Positions 25,201-32,705 of a DNA stretch of 44,235 nt are shown in pieces. This DNA comes from Candidatus Eubacterium faecigallinarum. Its GTDB lineage: Bacteria; Bacillota; Clostridia; Oscillospirales; Acutalibacteraceae. The notes beneath the pieces are model-generated. The model was not told the origin of the DNA. It did no database searches and saw only the letters and a program-made list of their open reading frames with translations. A program made the position numbers and the translations under genes. The DNA is taken from contig DXDN01000002.1 of NCBI GenBank assembly GCA_019115455.1, positions 1-44,235 on the forward strand. The letters are read 5' to 3'. Each line of letters opens with the position of its first letter. Position 1 is the first letter of the stretch.

Positions 25201-25761
25201 TTATTTGTTTTTGTTCTGGCTGTTCATGATGCCCTGTCTGATTCTTCTTACATCTGAAAGAGCCTTGTAGAGAGAATCGTCAATTGCCAAAAGAGTATCA
25301 TCGGCATAATTATTAACAGCGGTGAGCATTTCACGTGATTTATTCTGAGCAGTTGTTACCATCTCGTTTGCCTGATTGGTAGCGTTGCTGAGAATTTCAG
25401 AAGCCTGATTCTGAGCGTCTGTAATATAAGCGTCGCCCTGTTCCTTAGCCTTAGCGATGATATCGGCTGCTTCAGCCTGTGCGGTCTGAGTAATCTGATC
25501 CCTGGCAACAAGCTCCCTTGCCTGCTCCTGAGCCTTGGCAACGATATCGGCTGCCTGCTTGTTAGCCTCTTCAAGGATGCTGTTTCTTGAATCAACAATA
25601 GCCTTAGCCTGCTTTGTTTCCTGAGGAGTGTTCAGACGTATATCCTCAATAATTGTTTTGATTTTATCTACGTCAACAGCATACTTTTTGCTGAGCGGTA
25701 TTGAAGTAGCGTCGTCAAGCACATCTTCAAGATCTTCAAGCAAAATATCGGTATTTGTCAT
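25201..25761 (-). CDS. Ala/Gln-rich coiled-coil protein next to coaD
   Basis: A soluble protein of 186 residues. The N-terminal 65 residues (TDILLEDLEDVLDDATSIPL, SKKYAVDVDKIKTIIEDIRL) form a short helical domain. Then come imperfect 11-to-14-residue repeats of the type A.DI.AKA.EQA.E (about 70-150), predicting a long helical coil, and a final helical segment (LYKALSDVRRIRQGIMN). This resembles DivIVA-like or ATP-synthase-b-like coils annotated beside coaD in Clostridia. There is no DivIVA N-terminal membrane-binding motif that I can see. It starts two bases before the coaD stop, so it is in the rsmD-coaD operon. Function unknown; a structural or envelope role is a guess. Confidence 0.8.
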   Translation of the reverse strand: MTNTDILLEDLEDVLDDATSIPLSKKYAVDVDKIKTIIEDIRLNTPQETKQAKAIVDSRNSILEEANKQAADIVAKAQEQARELVARDQITQTAQAEAADIIAKAKEQGDAYITDAQNQASEILSNATNQANEMVTTAQNKSREMLTAVNNYADDTLLAIDDSLYKALSDVRRIRQGIMNSQNKNK

Positions 25762-25762
25762 T

Positions 25763-26245
25763 TTAATTATCTCCTTTACATCTTAAATAAATATCTTTTG
25801 CAATTTCCTTTGGAACAAAGGGTGAAATATCTCCGCCAAGGCTGCACACCTCTTTCACCATGCTGGAGGAAAGAAACATATTTTCGCTCCTGGCTGTGAG
25901 AAACACCGTTTCTATCTCAGGAAAAAGACTTTTGTTTATCAGCGCCTGCTGAAATTCGTAATCAAAATCGGACACCGCTCTAAGCCCTTTTACTATAGCT
26001 ACGGCTCCATTTTGCTTTGCGTAATCCACCAACAGTCCGTCATACGTGTCAATCTCGATAGCGGGATTGGATACGCACTTCTTAAGCAGTGCGATCCTCT
26101 CATCTATAGTAAAGGCACAGTGCTTAAGGCTGTTGCTCATTACAAGGATAATCACCTTGTCAAAAAGCTTTGTGGCTCTTTGGATTATATCAAGATGCCC
26201 CAGCGTAACCGGGTCAAAGCTGCCGGGACAAACCGCAATCTTCAT
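25763..26245 (-). CDS. coaD: Phosphopantetheine adenylyltransferase
   Basis: Converts 4'-phosphopantetheine and ATP to dephospho-CoA, the penultimate step of CoA synthesis. It has 160 residues, standard for the hexameric enzyme. The nucleotidyltransferase motif is GSFDPVTLGHLDI (T/HxGH, about 8-20), the middle has VKGLRAVSDFDYEFQ, and the second signature FLSSSMVKEVCSLGGDISPFVP lies near the C-terminus. It begins five bases after rsmD, a pairing very common in Firmicutes. Confidence 0.96.
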   Translation of the reverse strand: MKIAVCPGSFDPVTLGHLDIIQRATKLFDKVIILVMSNSLKHCAFTIDERIALLKKCVSNPAIEIDTYDGLLVDYAKQNGAVAIVKGLRAVSDFDYEFQQALINKSLFPEIETVFLTARSENMFLSSSMVKEVCSLGGDISPFVPKEIAKDIYLRCKGDN

Positions 26246-26250
26246 TTTTA

Positions 26251-26790
26251 TTAGTCCTTTCGGTAAAGGGTAAGTTTAGTTTTTCCGTACCGTCTTGAAC
26301 GCTGAGCGCTCCAGCCCTCTACACATTCAGGGAGTGTTTCGTCAGCCGCAGTCTCACACACGACTATACCGGAATCCGTCATCTTTGGCAAAACAAGGGA
26401 AAGGCATTTTTCCACAAGTCCCATATGATACGGCGGATCGAGAAAAACTATGTCAAAGCTGTTGTTTCTCATCAAAAAAGAAACGGCGTCTGACTGGAGA
26501 ATTTTTGCCCTGTCGGCAAGTTTGCAATGGGAAACATTGTTCTCAACCACCTTGACAGCTTGTCTGTTATTCTCAACAAATGTACAGCTCTGTGCTCCTC
26601 TTGACAACGCTTCTATTCCCAGCTGACCGGATCCCGCAAAGAGGTCAAGAACTCTTTTACCCTCTATCTCAAACTGTATCATTGAGAACAGCGCCTCTTT
26701 TACAGATTCAGTTGTGGGTCTTGTGACATCCTCGCCGGGCAGCGTTTCAAGCCGCCTGCCCCTGGCAGTGCCTGTAATAACACGCATCAT
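26251..26790 (-). CDS. rsmD: 16S rRNA (guanine966-N2)-methyltransferase RsmD
   Basis: SAM-dependent methyltransferase for G966 of 16S rRNA. It has 179 residues. RVITGTARGRRLETLPG at the N-terminus, RPTTESVKEALFSMI, the SAM loop VLDLFAGSGQLGIEALSRGA and the catalytic DPPY in FDIVFLDPPYHMG are diagnostic. Two adjacent ATG codons (26790, 26787) follow GAGGA; either may be used. A TTGACT-17-TATAAT promoter lies about 70 bases upstream, making it first gene of rsmD-coaD-coiled-coil. Confidence 0.95.
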   Translation of the reverse strand: MMRVITGTARGRRLETLPGEDVTRPTTESVKEALFSMIQFEIEGKRVLDLFAGSGQLGIEALSRGAQSCTFVENNRQAVKVVENNVSHCKLADRAKILQSDAVSFLMRNNSFDIVFLDPPYHMGLVEKCLSLVLPKMTDSGIVVCETAADETLPECVEGWSAQRSRRYGKTKLTLYRKD

Positions 26791-26859
26791 TTTTATCTTC
26801 CTCGGTAAATGGCTAAGCTGTTTCTGTAAATAGGCACACTTCAGCCATTACTAATCTAC

Positions 26860-26888
26860 ATTATACAAACAAGCGTTTTATTAGTCAA
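26860..26888 (-). promoter_or_regulatory. SigA promoter of rsmD-coaD operon
   Basis: Minus strand TTGACT (26888-26883), 17-base spacer, TATAAT (26865-26860). The leader before rsmD also holds an imperfect inverted repeat (AATGGCT / AGCCATT) of unknown meaning. Confidence 0.75.
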
Positions 26889-26917
26889 GATGATTAACAT
26901 TATTTTTACAAAATATA

Positions 26918-28738
26918 TCATCCGTGGTAAAACTCATATATCTTTTGGGCATTATTTTTGCTGATACCGGGCGCCTGCTCCAAGGCTTCAACCGTGGCTT
27001 CCTTGATTGCACCCACAGTTTTAAAATGCTTTAAAAGCGCTTTTGCCTTAGCGTCGCCGATGCCCTCAATTTTTGTAAGAGATGTTGAAAGCGAGCTTTT
27101 TTTGTGCTTTTTATGGTGATATGAAACGGCGAAGCGGTGCACCTCCTCCTGAATGGAGGAAACAAGAGTAAACACCTTTCTGTGGGAATTAATTTCAATT
27201 TCGCCGCCGCTCAGAGCAATGGCTCTTGTTCTGTGTTTGCCGTCCTTAACCATTCCGAAAACAGGTATATCAAGTCCCATTGATTTTATCACAGGGAGCA
27301 CGGCATTCACCTGAGGCTCGCCGCCGTCCAGCAGAATCAAATCAGGAAGAATCTTAAATGTGCTGTTTTCATCTTCGTCGTTATAGTAATGATTAAATCT
27401 TCTGGTGAGGACCTCTTTCATTGAACCGACGTCGTTTTGACCGTCAAATCCTTTGATTGAAAAGCGTTTGTACGCGCTTTTCATTGGTCTGCCGTTATGG
27501 AACACAACCATGCCGGCAACGTTGTCAGCGCCAAAAGTGTGAGAAATATCGTAAGATTCAATATATTCGGGCAGTTTATCCATTCCCAAAAGGTCACGGA
27601 GTTCCTCCAGCGTCGCAAGTTCCCTGCCCAGACGACCCTGCTGCTGTGCCAGATGCTCGTTTGCATTTTTGATACACATATTGACAATGGAAAGATGCTC
27701 ACCGCGCTGGGGATGAATAAACTCTATCTTTTTTTCTCTCCTGCTTTCAAGAAATTCTTTAAGAAGTTCCTCATCTGCGATTTCACCGTCCACGGCTATT
27801 CTTGACGGGATACGGCTTCGCATTGAATAGTACCTCTCAATAAGCTCAAAACGAGCCTGGGAAGGATCATCCACAGGGTCAATCAGCCAGTATTCAGTAT
27901 CGGTAAGCTTGCCGTGCTCGAAGCGAATCACCTCAAAGCAAGCTTTTTTATTTGAGCTTACCAGGGCGAACACGTCCTCCTCGGGCACATTTATTGATAC
28001 TACCTTCTGCTTTTCCTCAAGATTTTTTATTGATCTTATTCTGTCACGGAGCTTTGCCGCCTCTTCAAACTGCAAATTATCCGACAGTTCAAGCATCTGA
28101 GCCTGCATTTCCTTAACAGCATTTACACTTCCGCCCTTAAGAAAAGCAATGGCGTCTTCCACGTTTTTAGAGAACTCCTCCTGAGTAACACGACCGGCGC
28201 AGGGCGCGCAGCAAATCCCCATAAATCCGTTCAGGCAAGGTCTGCTTTTGCCGTAATCCCTGGGGAATTTTTTGTTGCACCGGGGAAGTTTAAAAATTCT
28301 CAGCGTTTCCTCCACAGCCTGCTTTACGGAAAAATTAGACGTGTACGGTCCGATATAAACAGCATTGTCATCGTCAACACGCTTACATTCACGGATACGG
28401 GGAAATTCCTCTTTTGTAATTTTTATATAATTATAGCCTTTGTCATCTTTTAAAAGAATATTATATTTAGGCTGGTGCTGCTTTATCAGCGAACACTCAA
28501 GCACCAGCGCCTCAAACTCGCTGTCGCACAGAATATAGTCAAAATCGTCAACGTTTTCGACCATTCTTATAACCTTAAGGGAGTGATTTGAATGTGAGCC
28601 GAAATATGACGAAACCCTGTTTTTTAATTTCTTTGCCTTGCCGATATAAATTATTTTTTTATCTTTATTTTTCATTATATAGACTCCGGGCTGCAGCGGC
28701 AGCGCCATTGCCTTTTTTCTCAGCTCATTTTCTGTCAC
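26918..28738 (-). CDS. uvrC: UvrABC excinuclease subunit C
   Basis: Makes both incisions in nucleotide-excision repair. It has 606 residues. The N-terminal GIY-YIG nuclease is GVYIMKNKDKKIIYIGKAKK (about 18-37); an iron-sulfur-type Cys cluster PCLNGFMGICCAPC lies at about 167-180; a UVR helix pair at about 200-235 (EMQAQMLELSDNLQFEEAAK); the RNase H-like second nuclease at about 390-500 (ESYDISHTFGADNVAGMVVF, LILLDGGEPQVN); and tandem helix-hairpin-helix at the C-terminus (LTKIEGIGDAKAKALLKHF). The start is GTG at 28738 after AAAGGGGG. It is alone between the HPr gene and the rsmD promoter. Confidence 0.96.
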   Translation of the reverse strand: MTENELRKKAMALPLQPGVYIMKNKDKKIIYIGKAKKLKNRVSSYFGSHSNHSLKVIRMVENVDDFDYILCDSEFEALVLECSLIKQHQPKYNILLKDDKGYNYIKITKEEFPRIRECKRVDDDNAVYIGPYTSNFSVKQAVEETLRIFKLPRCNKKFPRDYGKSRPCLNGFMGICCAPCAGRVTQEEFSKNVEDAIAFLKGGSVNAVKEMQAQMLELSDNLQFEEAAKLRDRIRSIKNLEEKQKVVSINVPEEDVFALVSSNKKACFEVIRFEHGKLTDTEYWLIDPVDDPSQARFELIERYYSMRSRIPSRIAVDGEIADEELLKEFLESRREKKIEFIHPQRGEHLSIVNMCIKNANEHLAQQQGRLGRELATLEELRDLLGMDKLPEYIESYDISHTFGADNVAGMVVFHNGRPMKSAYKRFSIKGFDGQNDVGSMKEVLTRRFNHYYNDEDENSTFKILPDLILLDGGEPQVNAVLPVIKSMGLDIPVFGMVKDGKHRTRAIALSGGEIEINSHRKVFTLVSSIQEEVHRFAVSYHHKKHKKSSLSTSLTKIEGIGDAKAKALLKHFKTVGAIKEATVEALEQAPGISKNNAQKIYEFYHG

Positions 28739-28795
28739 GTTATACCCCCTTTCGGCAATCAGATTTACTTAATAGAATTATACCACAATCAAGCA

Positions 28796-28829
28796 AAAAA
28801 ATAAAGGCGTCTGCCATATGACAGACGCC
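28796..28829 (-). terminator. Terminator of the HPr gene
   Basis: The 8-bp stem GGCGTCTG / CAGACGCC (28806-28829) has an internal CATATG; on the minus strand it is followed by TTTATTTTTTT, 20 bases after the HPr stop. Confidence 0.85.
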
Positions 28830-28848
28830 ATAACCATTCACGTTCCAA

Positions 28849-29112
28849 TTATTCGGTAAATCCGCTTTTTACCAGTGCAACAAGTCCCTCAACGGCAGCC
28901 TCTTCGTCTGATCCGTCAGCGATGATGCGTATATCTGTACCGCCCATGATGCCCAGTGAAAGAACACCCAAAAGGCTCTTGGCATTTACCCTTCTCTCTT
29001 CCTTCTCAACCCAAATGGAAGATTTAAATTCATTTGCTTTTTGAATAAAGAAAGTTGCAGGACGTGCGTGAAGACCAACTTGATTTTCAACCTTTACATC
29101 TTTTACAAACAT
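28849..29112 (-). CDS. ptsH: HPr-family phosphocarrier protein
   Basis: Small PTS phosphocarrier of 87 residues. The phosphorylated histidine is H15 in VGLHARPATFF and the regulatory serine sits in VNAKSLLGVLSLGIMGG (S46 region). The histidine is present, unlike in Crh, so PTS phosphotransfer is possible. The gene stands alone, not with ptsI, as often seen in Clostridia that use few PTS sugars; there it may act mainly through Ser-phosphorylated HPr and CcpA. Promoter and terminator are both visible. Confidence 0.9.
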   Translation of the reverse strand: MFVKDVKVENQVGLHARPATFFIQKANEFKSSIWVEKEERRVNAKSLLGVLSLGIMGGTDIRIIADGSDEEAAVEGLVALVKSGFTE

Positions 29113-29183
29113 AAAAATAACCTCTCATTCTTAAAATGTACAATATCTTGTATAATGTAAACCTTAACCTTTCTTCTTTACAT

Positions 29184-29211
29184 ATTATACCACCAAATTC
29201 AATTCGGTCAA
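29184..29211 (-). promoter_or_regulatory. Promoter of the HPr gene
   Basis: Minus strand TTGACC (29211-29206), 16-base spacer, TATAAT (29189-29184), about 70 bases before the ATG. Confidence 0.65.
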
Positions 29212-29292
29212 CAAATTCCTATTAAGTTCGTTTGACGTGTTAATTTTAACCAAATTATTATGTGGTTATTTGTGCAATTTACACATTAATTT

Positions 29293-30024
29293 TTAGTCTT
29301 TTTCCAATTGCGACAAAAAATCCTTATCTTCGTCAGAAAGTTCGGCTCTCTCTAAGAGATCAGGACGGCGACTGGCGGTACGTTTTAACGACTGCTCACG
29401 GCGCCATTTGTCGACCTTGGCATGATTCCCGGAAAGCAGTATCTCCGGCACCTGCCTGCCCTGCCACTCAGCGGGATGCGTATACTGGGGATATTCCAAA
29501 AGAGAATTATAATGGCTTTCCTCCTGAAAGCATTCATCATCGCTGAGCACTCCCGGAAGCATGCGTGACACAGCGTCCGCAACAATAAGGGCAGGAAGCT
29601 CGCCGCCTGTGAGCACATAATCGCCTACAGATATCTCCTCAGGCTCAAGCGCCTCAATGACTCTTTCGTCAATTCCCTCATAGTGTCCGCATAAAAGCGC
29701 AATATTATCCAGCTTTGAAAGCTGTTTTATCCTCTCCTGCGTAAGAGTTCTGCCCTGGGGAGTCAAATATATAAGATGCGGTCTGCACCCAAGCTCGCCG
29801 CATAGACTTTGAAAGCAGTCATATATCGGCTGAGCCGCCATAACCATTCCCATACCTCCGCCGTAGGGCTTATCGTCAACCCTTCTGTGTTTATCCTGGG
29901 TATAATTGCGTATATCTATACAGTTTATCTGCACTTTGCCGTTTTTCCTGGCTCTTCCTATTATGGATTCGCTCATTACGGTATCGCACATATCCGGGAA
30001 AAGAGTCAGAATATCAATCCTCAT
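29293..30024 (-). CDS. trmD: tRNA (guanine37-N1)-methyltransferase
   Basis: Methylates G37 next to the anticodon, preventing frameshifting. It has 243 residues. The SPOUT-fold signatures are IDILTLFPDMCDTVMSESII at the N-terminus, DDKPYGGGMGMVM, YLTPQGRTL, LLCGHYEGIDERVI, EEISVGDYVLTGGELPA and a C-terminal HPAEW (in the usual TRP/HPAE..G region). It overlaps rimM by 11 bases. The normal rplS partner does not follow. Confidence 0.95.
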   Translation of the reverse strand: MRIDILTLFPDMCDTVMSESIIGRARKNGKVQINCIDIRNYTQDKHRRVDDKPYGGGMGMVMAAQPIYDCFQSLCGELGCRPHLIYLTPQGRTLTQERIKQLSKLDNIALLCGHYEGIDERVIEALEPEEISVGDYVLTGGELPALIVADAVSRMLPGVLSDDECFQEESHYNSLLEYPQYTHPAEWQGRQVPEILLSGNHAKVDKWRREQSLKRTASRRPDLLERAELSDEDKDFLSQLEKD

Positions 30025-30523
30025 CGAACAATCCTTTCATTTTCTTTATAAGTATTTCTTCTTTATCGGTATTTATCTGTTTAACTATATCTGCCGTTGC
30101 AGGTATCATCAGCCGCTTGCCTGCCGCATTTATCTCATAAATATCACACGAGCCGTAATTGAGAACATCCGTAACCTCACCGTAATTCTCACCGCTGTCG
30201 ATATCTATAACACTGCACCCGATAAGATCGGCAATGTAATTAGCGTCTTCGCTGATCTCAGCGTCGTCACGATTGCAATAAAGCACCCTGCCCTTGAGAG
30301 CCTGAGCCTTTTCAATAGTATCAATGCCGGAAAGCTTGATAATCGCCGCATTTTTCTGCGGACGAACAGCCAGCACGTCAACAGACTCTTTGCCTTTATC
30401 GTCAAGATATAATGTTTTAAACTGCTTTAGATATTCGATATCGTCGCACCATAATATCAGCTTGAGTTCTCCTCTTATTCCGTGGGTATTGTTCATCAGC
30501 CCTACTTCGAGAAATTGTTTCAT
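30014..30523 (-). CDS. rimM: Ribosome maturation factor RimM
   Basis: Assembly factor for the 30S head (binds S19). It has 169 residues: N-terminal RimM barrel starting EVGLMNNTHGIRGELKL, then a PRC-barrel domain from about 90 (NYIADLIGCSVIDIDSGENY, YEINAAGKRLMIP). ATG 30523 is preceded by AGGTGA. It is the first gene of rimM-trmD with its own promoter. Confidence 0.93.
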   Translation of the reverse strand: MKQFLEVGLMNNTHGIRGELKLILWCDDIEYLKQFKTLYLDDKGKESVDVLAVRPQKNAAIIKLSGIDTIEKAQALKGRVLYCNRDDAEISEDANYIADLIGCSVIDIDSGENYGEVTDVLNYGSCDIYEINAAGKRLMIPATADIVKQINTDKEEILIKKMKGLFDED

Positions 30524-30540
30524 ATAATCACCTGTAAGAC

Positions 30541-30569
30541 ATTATATATTTTTTTATTTGCTTTGGCAA
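30541..30569 (-). promoter_or_regulatory. Promoter of rimM-trmD
   Basis: Minus strand TTGCCA (30569-30564), 17-base spacer, TATAAT (30546-30541), 18 bases before the rimM ATG. It is divergent from the tRNA promoter that begins 11 bases away. Confidence 0.7.
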
Positions 30570-30580
30570 TAAAAATATCA

Positions 30581-30609
30581 TTGACATTTCAAAGAATTTG
30601 TTATATATT
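30581..30609 (+). promoter_or_regulatory. Promoter of tRNA-Ala(GGC)
   Basis: TTGACA (30581-30586), 17-base spacer, TATATT (30604-30609), 15 bases before the tRNA. Confidence 0.75.
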
Positions 30610-30624
30610 ATACTTACTTTGCAT

Positions 30625-30700
30625 GGGGCATTAGCGCAGTTGGGAGCGCATCACACTGGCAGTGTGGGGGTCAGGGGTTCAAGTCCCCTATGCTCCACCA
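30625..30700 (+). tRNA. tRNA-Ala (anticodon GGC)
   Basis: Seventy-six bases with encoded CCA. The acceptor stem GGGGCAT/ATGCTCC contains the G3-U70 pair that specifies alanine. Anticodon stem TCACA/TGTGG encloses the loop CTGGCAG with anticodon GGC (reads GCC and GCU). The T loop GTTCAAG is in place. Confidence 0.95.
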
Positions 30701-30704
30701 GATA

Positions 30705-30741
30705 AATTCCGGAGCCGATTCGTGCTCCGGAATTTCTTTTT
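30705..30741 (+). terminator. Terminator after tRNA-Ala(GGC)
   Basis: An 11-bp perfect stem AATTCCGGAGC / GCTCCGGAATT with an 8-base loop is followed by TCTTTTT. Confidence 0.9.
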
Positions 30742-30880
30742 GCCTAAACAAAGCCGTCCGTGTATAAAACGGCAATTTGTTTTTTGTTAAACTTTTTCAG
30801 GCTGAATCAGTCTTTAGTCAAAGCAATGTAAAATCAGGCAAATATCAGCCTTTTATAATGCAGTATAAATAAATTACTAC

Positions 30881-30909
30881 TTGAACACGATAATATTTTG
30901 TGATAATAT
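30881..30909 (+). promoter_or_regulatory. Promoter of tRNA-Ala(CGC)
   Basis: TTGAAC (30881-30886), 17-base spacer, TAATAT (30904-30909), 11 bases before the tRNA. The region 30742-30880 holds nothing else that I can recognise. Confidence 0.55.
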
Positions 30910-30920
30910 ATTTTAAGCAC

Positions 30921-30996
30921 GGGCGCGTAGCTCAGTTGGGAGAGTGCTGCATTCGCATTGCAGAGGTCGAGGGTTCGACTCCCTTCGCGTCCACCA
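30921..30996 (+). tRNA. tRNA-Ala (anticodon CGC)
   Basis: Seventy-six bases with encoded CCA. Acceptor stem GGGCGCG/CGCGTCC carries the G3-U70 alanine identity pair. Anticodon stem CTGCA/TGCAG encloses TTCGCAT, anticodon CGC (reads GCG). D arm AGCTCAGTTGGGAGAGT and T loop GTTCGAC are normal. Its last 21 bases plus the terminator are repeated downstream at 31171. Confidence 0.95.
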
Positions 30997-31219
30997 AAAA
31001 AGCAACACATTTTGTGTTGCTTTTCTTATTTTAGGGAGTCGAACCCGTGAGGGTCTGAGCGTTAAAAAAACAATCCCGTGAATTGTTTTTAGCGAAGAGC
31101 GGCGAGGCGGGTACCGACATCCTTGTCGGTCGGCGAGCCATCAGTATGCAAGGCTTGCCGCCGCATACGCCGACTCCCTTCGCGTCCACCAAAAAAGCAA
31201 CACATTTTGTGTTGCTTTT
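30976..31219 (+). repeat. 49-bp direct repeat of a tRNA 3' end flanking a structured insert
   Basis: Positions 30976-31024 and 31171-31219 are identical over 49 bases: T-arm end, acceptor 3' strand with CCA, and the terminator hairpin GCAACACA/TGTGTTGC. The 146 bases between begin with an inverted piece of the T arm (AGGGAGTCGAACCC, 31032-31045). They then contain three hairpins: AAAAACAAT/ATTGTTTTT (31066-31090), CCGACA-TCCT-TGTCGG (about 31117-31132) and GTATGC/GCATAC (31144-31168). No coding frame is evident. It may be the scar of an integration at the tRNA or a copy of a tRNA-associated repeat element. Confidence 0.8.
30998..31025 (+). terminator. Terminator after tRNA-Ala(CGC)
   Basis: The stem AAAAGCAACACA / TGTGTTGCTTTT with a 3-base loop begins right after the CCA end; the second copy at 31192-31219 is identical. 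Confidence 0.85.
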
Positions 31220-31424
31220 ATTTTATAAGCCTTATAAGCCATTATGCAGTTTACGAATGACCAAAACATAAAGATTATAATGCACAAAATACATCACCAT
31301 AAAAAGCGCATATTATAACCATAATTAATTCAATATTTCTTACACAAAAATTTTTAATTTAAAGATTTTTTAACAATTATATGTTAATATAAAATTACAA
31401 AATAAAAGTAAAGGAGTAATATTT
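31220..31424. other. AT-rich leader of the alcohol dehydrogenase gene
   Basis: No gene seen. TATAAA at 31388-31393 may be a -10, but no good -35 lies at 16-18 bases. AAAGGAG lies eight bases before the ATG at 31425. Confidence 0.4.
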
Positions 31425-32573
31425 ATGGCAAACAGATTTGTGTTAAATGAAACGAGCTATCACGGCGCAGGGGCTATTAAGGAAATAGCAACTGAGGTCA
31501 AAGGCAGAGGCTTTAAAAAAGCTTTTGTTTGCTCAGATCCCGACCTTATCAAGTTCAATGTAACCAAGAAGGTTACCGACGTTCTTGACAATGCCGGAAT
31601 CGACTATGCGATTTACAGCAACATAAAGGCTAATCCCACAATCGAGAATGTTCAGGCAGGCGTTGAGGCGTTTAAGGCAAGCGGCGCTGACTGTATTATC
31701 GCAATCGGCGGCGGCTCATCAATGGATACTGCCAAGGCAATCGGCATTATCATCAAGAATCCTGAATTTGCAGATGTTCGTTCACTTGAGGGAGTTGCCC
31801 CGACAAAGAACAAATGCGTGCCTATTATCGCAGTTCCCACCACAGCAGGCACTGCCGCTGAGGTTACTATCAACTACGTAATCACAGATGCAGAAAAGAA
31901 CAGAAAAATGGTTTGCGTTGACGTTCACGACATTCCTGTAGTTGCTGTAGTTGACCCGGATATGATGGCATCAATGCCTAAGGGACTCACTGCCGCAACC
32001 GGTATGGATGCACTTACTCACGCAATTGAGGGCTACATTACCGCAGGCGCCTGGGAGCTGTCCGACATGTTCCACCTGAAGGCGATAGAGATAATATCAA
32101 AGAGCCTTCGCGGCGCTGTTGAAAACACTCCTGAGGGAAGAGAAGAAATGGCACTCGGTCAGTATATTGCCGGAATGGGCTTTTCAAACGTTGGTCTGGG
32201 TATCGTTCATTCAATGGCTCACCCGCTGGGCGCTCTTTATGACACACCTCACGGCGTTGCCAACGCTATCATTCTTCCGACGGTTATGGAATACAACGCT
32301 CCTGCAACCGGTGAAAAGTACAGAGATATAGCAAAGGCAATGGGAGTTAAGGGTGTTGACGATATGACTCTTGACGAGGCACGCAAGGCAGCTGTTGACG
32401 CAGTTAAAAAGCTTTCTCAGGACGTTGGCATTCCTGCTGACCTCAAGGAAATTGTAAAGCCTGAGGACGTTGATTTCCTTGCTCAGTCAGCATATGACGA
32501 CGCATGCAGACCCGGTAACCCGAGGGAAACAAGCGTTGAGGAAATCAAAGACCTTTATCTTTCACTTATGTAA
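31425..32573 (+). CDS. fucO: Iron-containing alcohol dehydrogenase, lactaldehyde reductase-like
   Basis: NAD-linked group III alcohol dehydrogenase of 382 residues, the length of E. coli FucO, which I recall as matching closely along the whole protein (MANR..LNET start, NPEFADVRSLEG, PTTAGTAAEVTINYVITD, DALTHAIEGYI, ALGQYIAGMGFSNVGLG, HPLGA.Y.TPHGVANAI). The nucleotide loop is IGGGSSMDTAKAIG (about 94-107). Likely metal ligands are D195, H199, H262 and H276. FucO reduces lactaldehyde to 1,2-propanediol during fucose or rhamnose fermentation. No fucose or rhamnose genes are near, so a broader fermentative role is possible. It is a single-gene unit ending in a strong terminator. Confidence 0.87.
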   Translation: MANRFVLNETSYHGAGAIKEIATEVKGRGFKKAFVCSDPDLIKFNVTKKVTDVLDNAGIDYAIYSNIKANPTIENVQAGVEAFKASGADCIIAIGGGSSMDTAKAIGIIIKNPEFADVRSLEGVAPTKNKCVPIIAVPTTAGTAAEVTINYVITDAEKNRKMVCVDVHDIPVVAVVDPDMMASMPKGLTAATGMDALTHAIEGYITAGAWELSDMFHLKAIEIISKSLRGAVENTPEGREEMALGQYIAGMGFSNVGLGIVHSMAHPLGALYDTPHGVANAIILPTVMEYNAPATGEKYRDIAKAMGVKGVDDMTLDEARKAAVDAVKKLSQDVGIPADLKEIVKPEDVDFLAQSAYDDACRPGNPRETSVEEIKDLYLSLM

Positions 32574-32592
32574 ATTATCATAATCCTAAAAG

Positions 32593-32624
32593 AAAAACCG
32601 ATTGATTAATTTCAATCGGTTTTT
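32593..32624 (+). terminator. Terminator of the alcohol dehydrogenase gene
   Basis: A 13-bp stem AAAAACCGATTGA / TCAATCGGTTTTT with a 6-base loop lies 20 bases after the stop. Confidence 0.9.
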
Positions 32625-32651
32625 ATAATAGCGTCAATACTGTTTAGTAGC

Positions 32652-32688
32652 AAAAAGCACCCACGGCAATTTTACCGTGAGGTGCTTT
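32652..32688 (-). terminator. Terminator of the FkbM-type gene
   Basis: On the minus strand AAAGCACCTCACGG / CCGTGGGTGCTTT (small internal mismatch, 8-base loop) is followed by a T run, 18 bases after the stop at 32706. Confidence 0.8.
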
Positions 32689-32705
32689 GTTAAAATTCAT
32701 TTTAA

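Noticed and set aside
30976-31219. CRISPR array
   Set aside because: Only two repeat units, which are explained by the tRNA 3' end and terminator; no spacers or cas genes. No other CRISPR-like array was seen in the window.
31083-31271. 62-codon plus frame over the tRNA-associated insert
   Set aside because: Covers hairpins and the repeated tRNA 3' end; no ribosome site, sequence explained by RNA structure.
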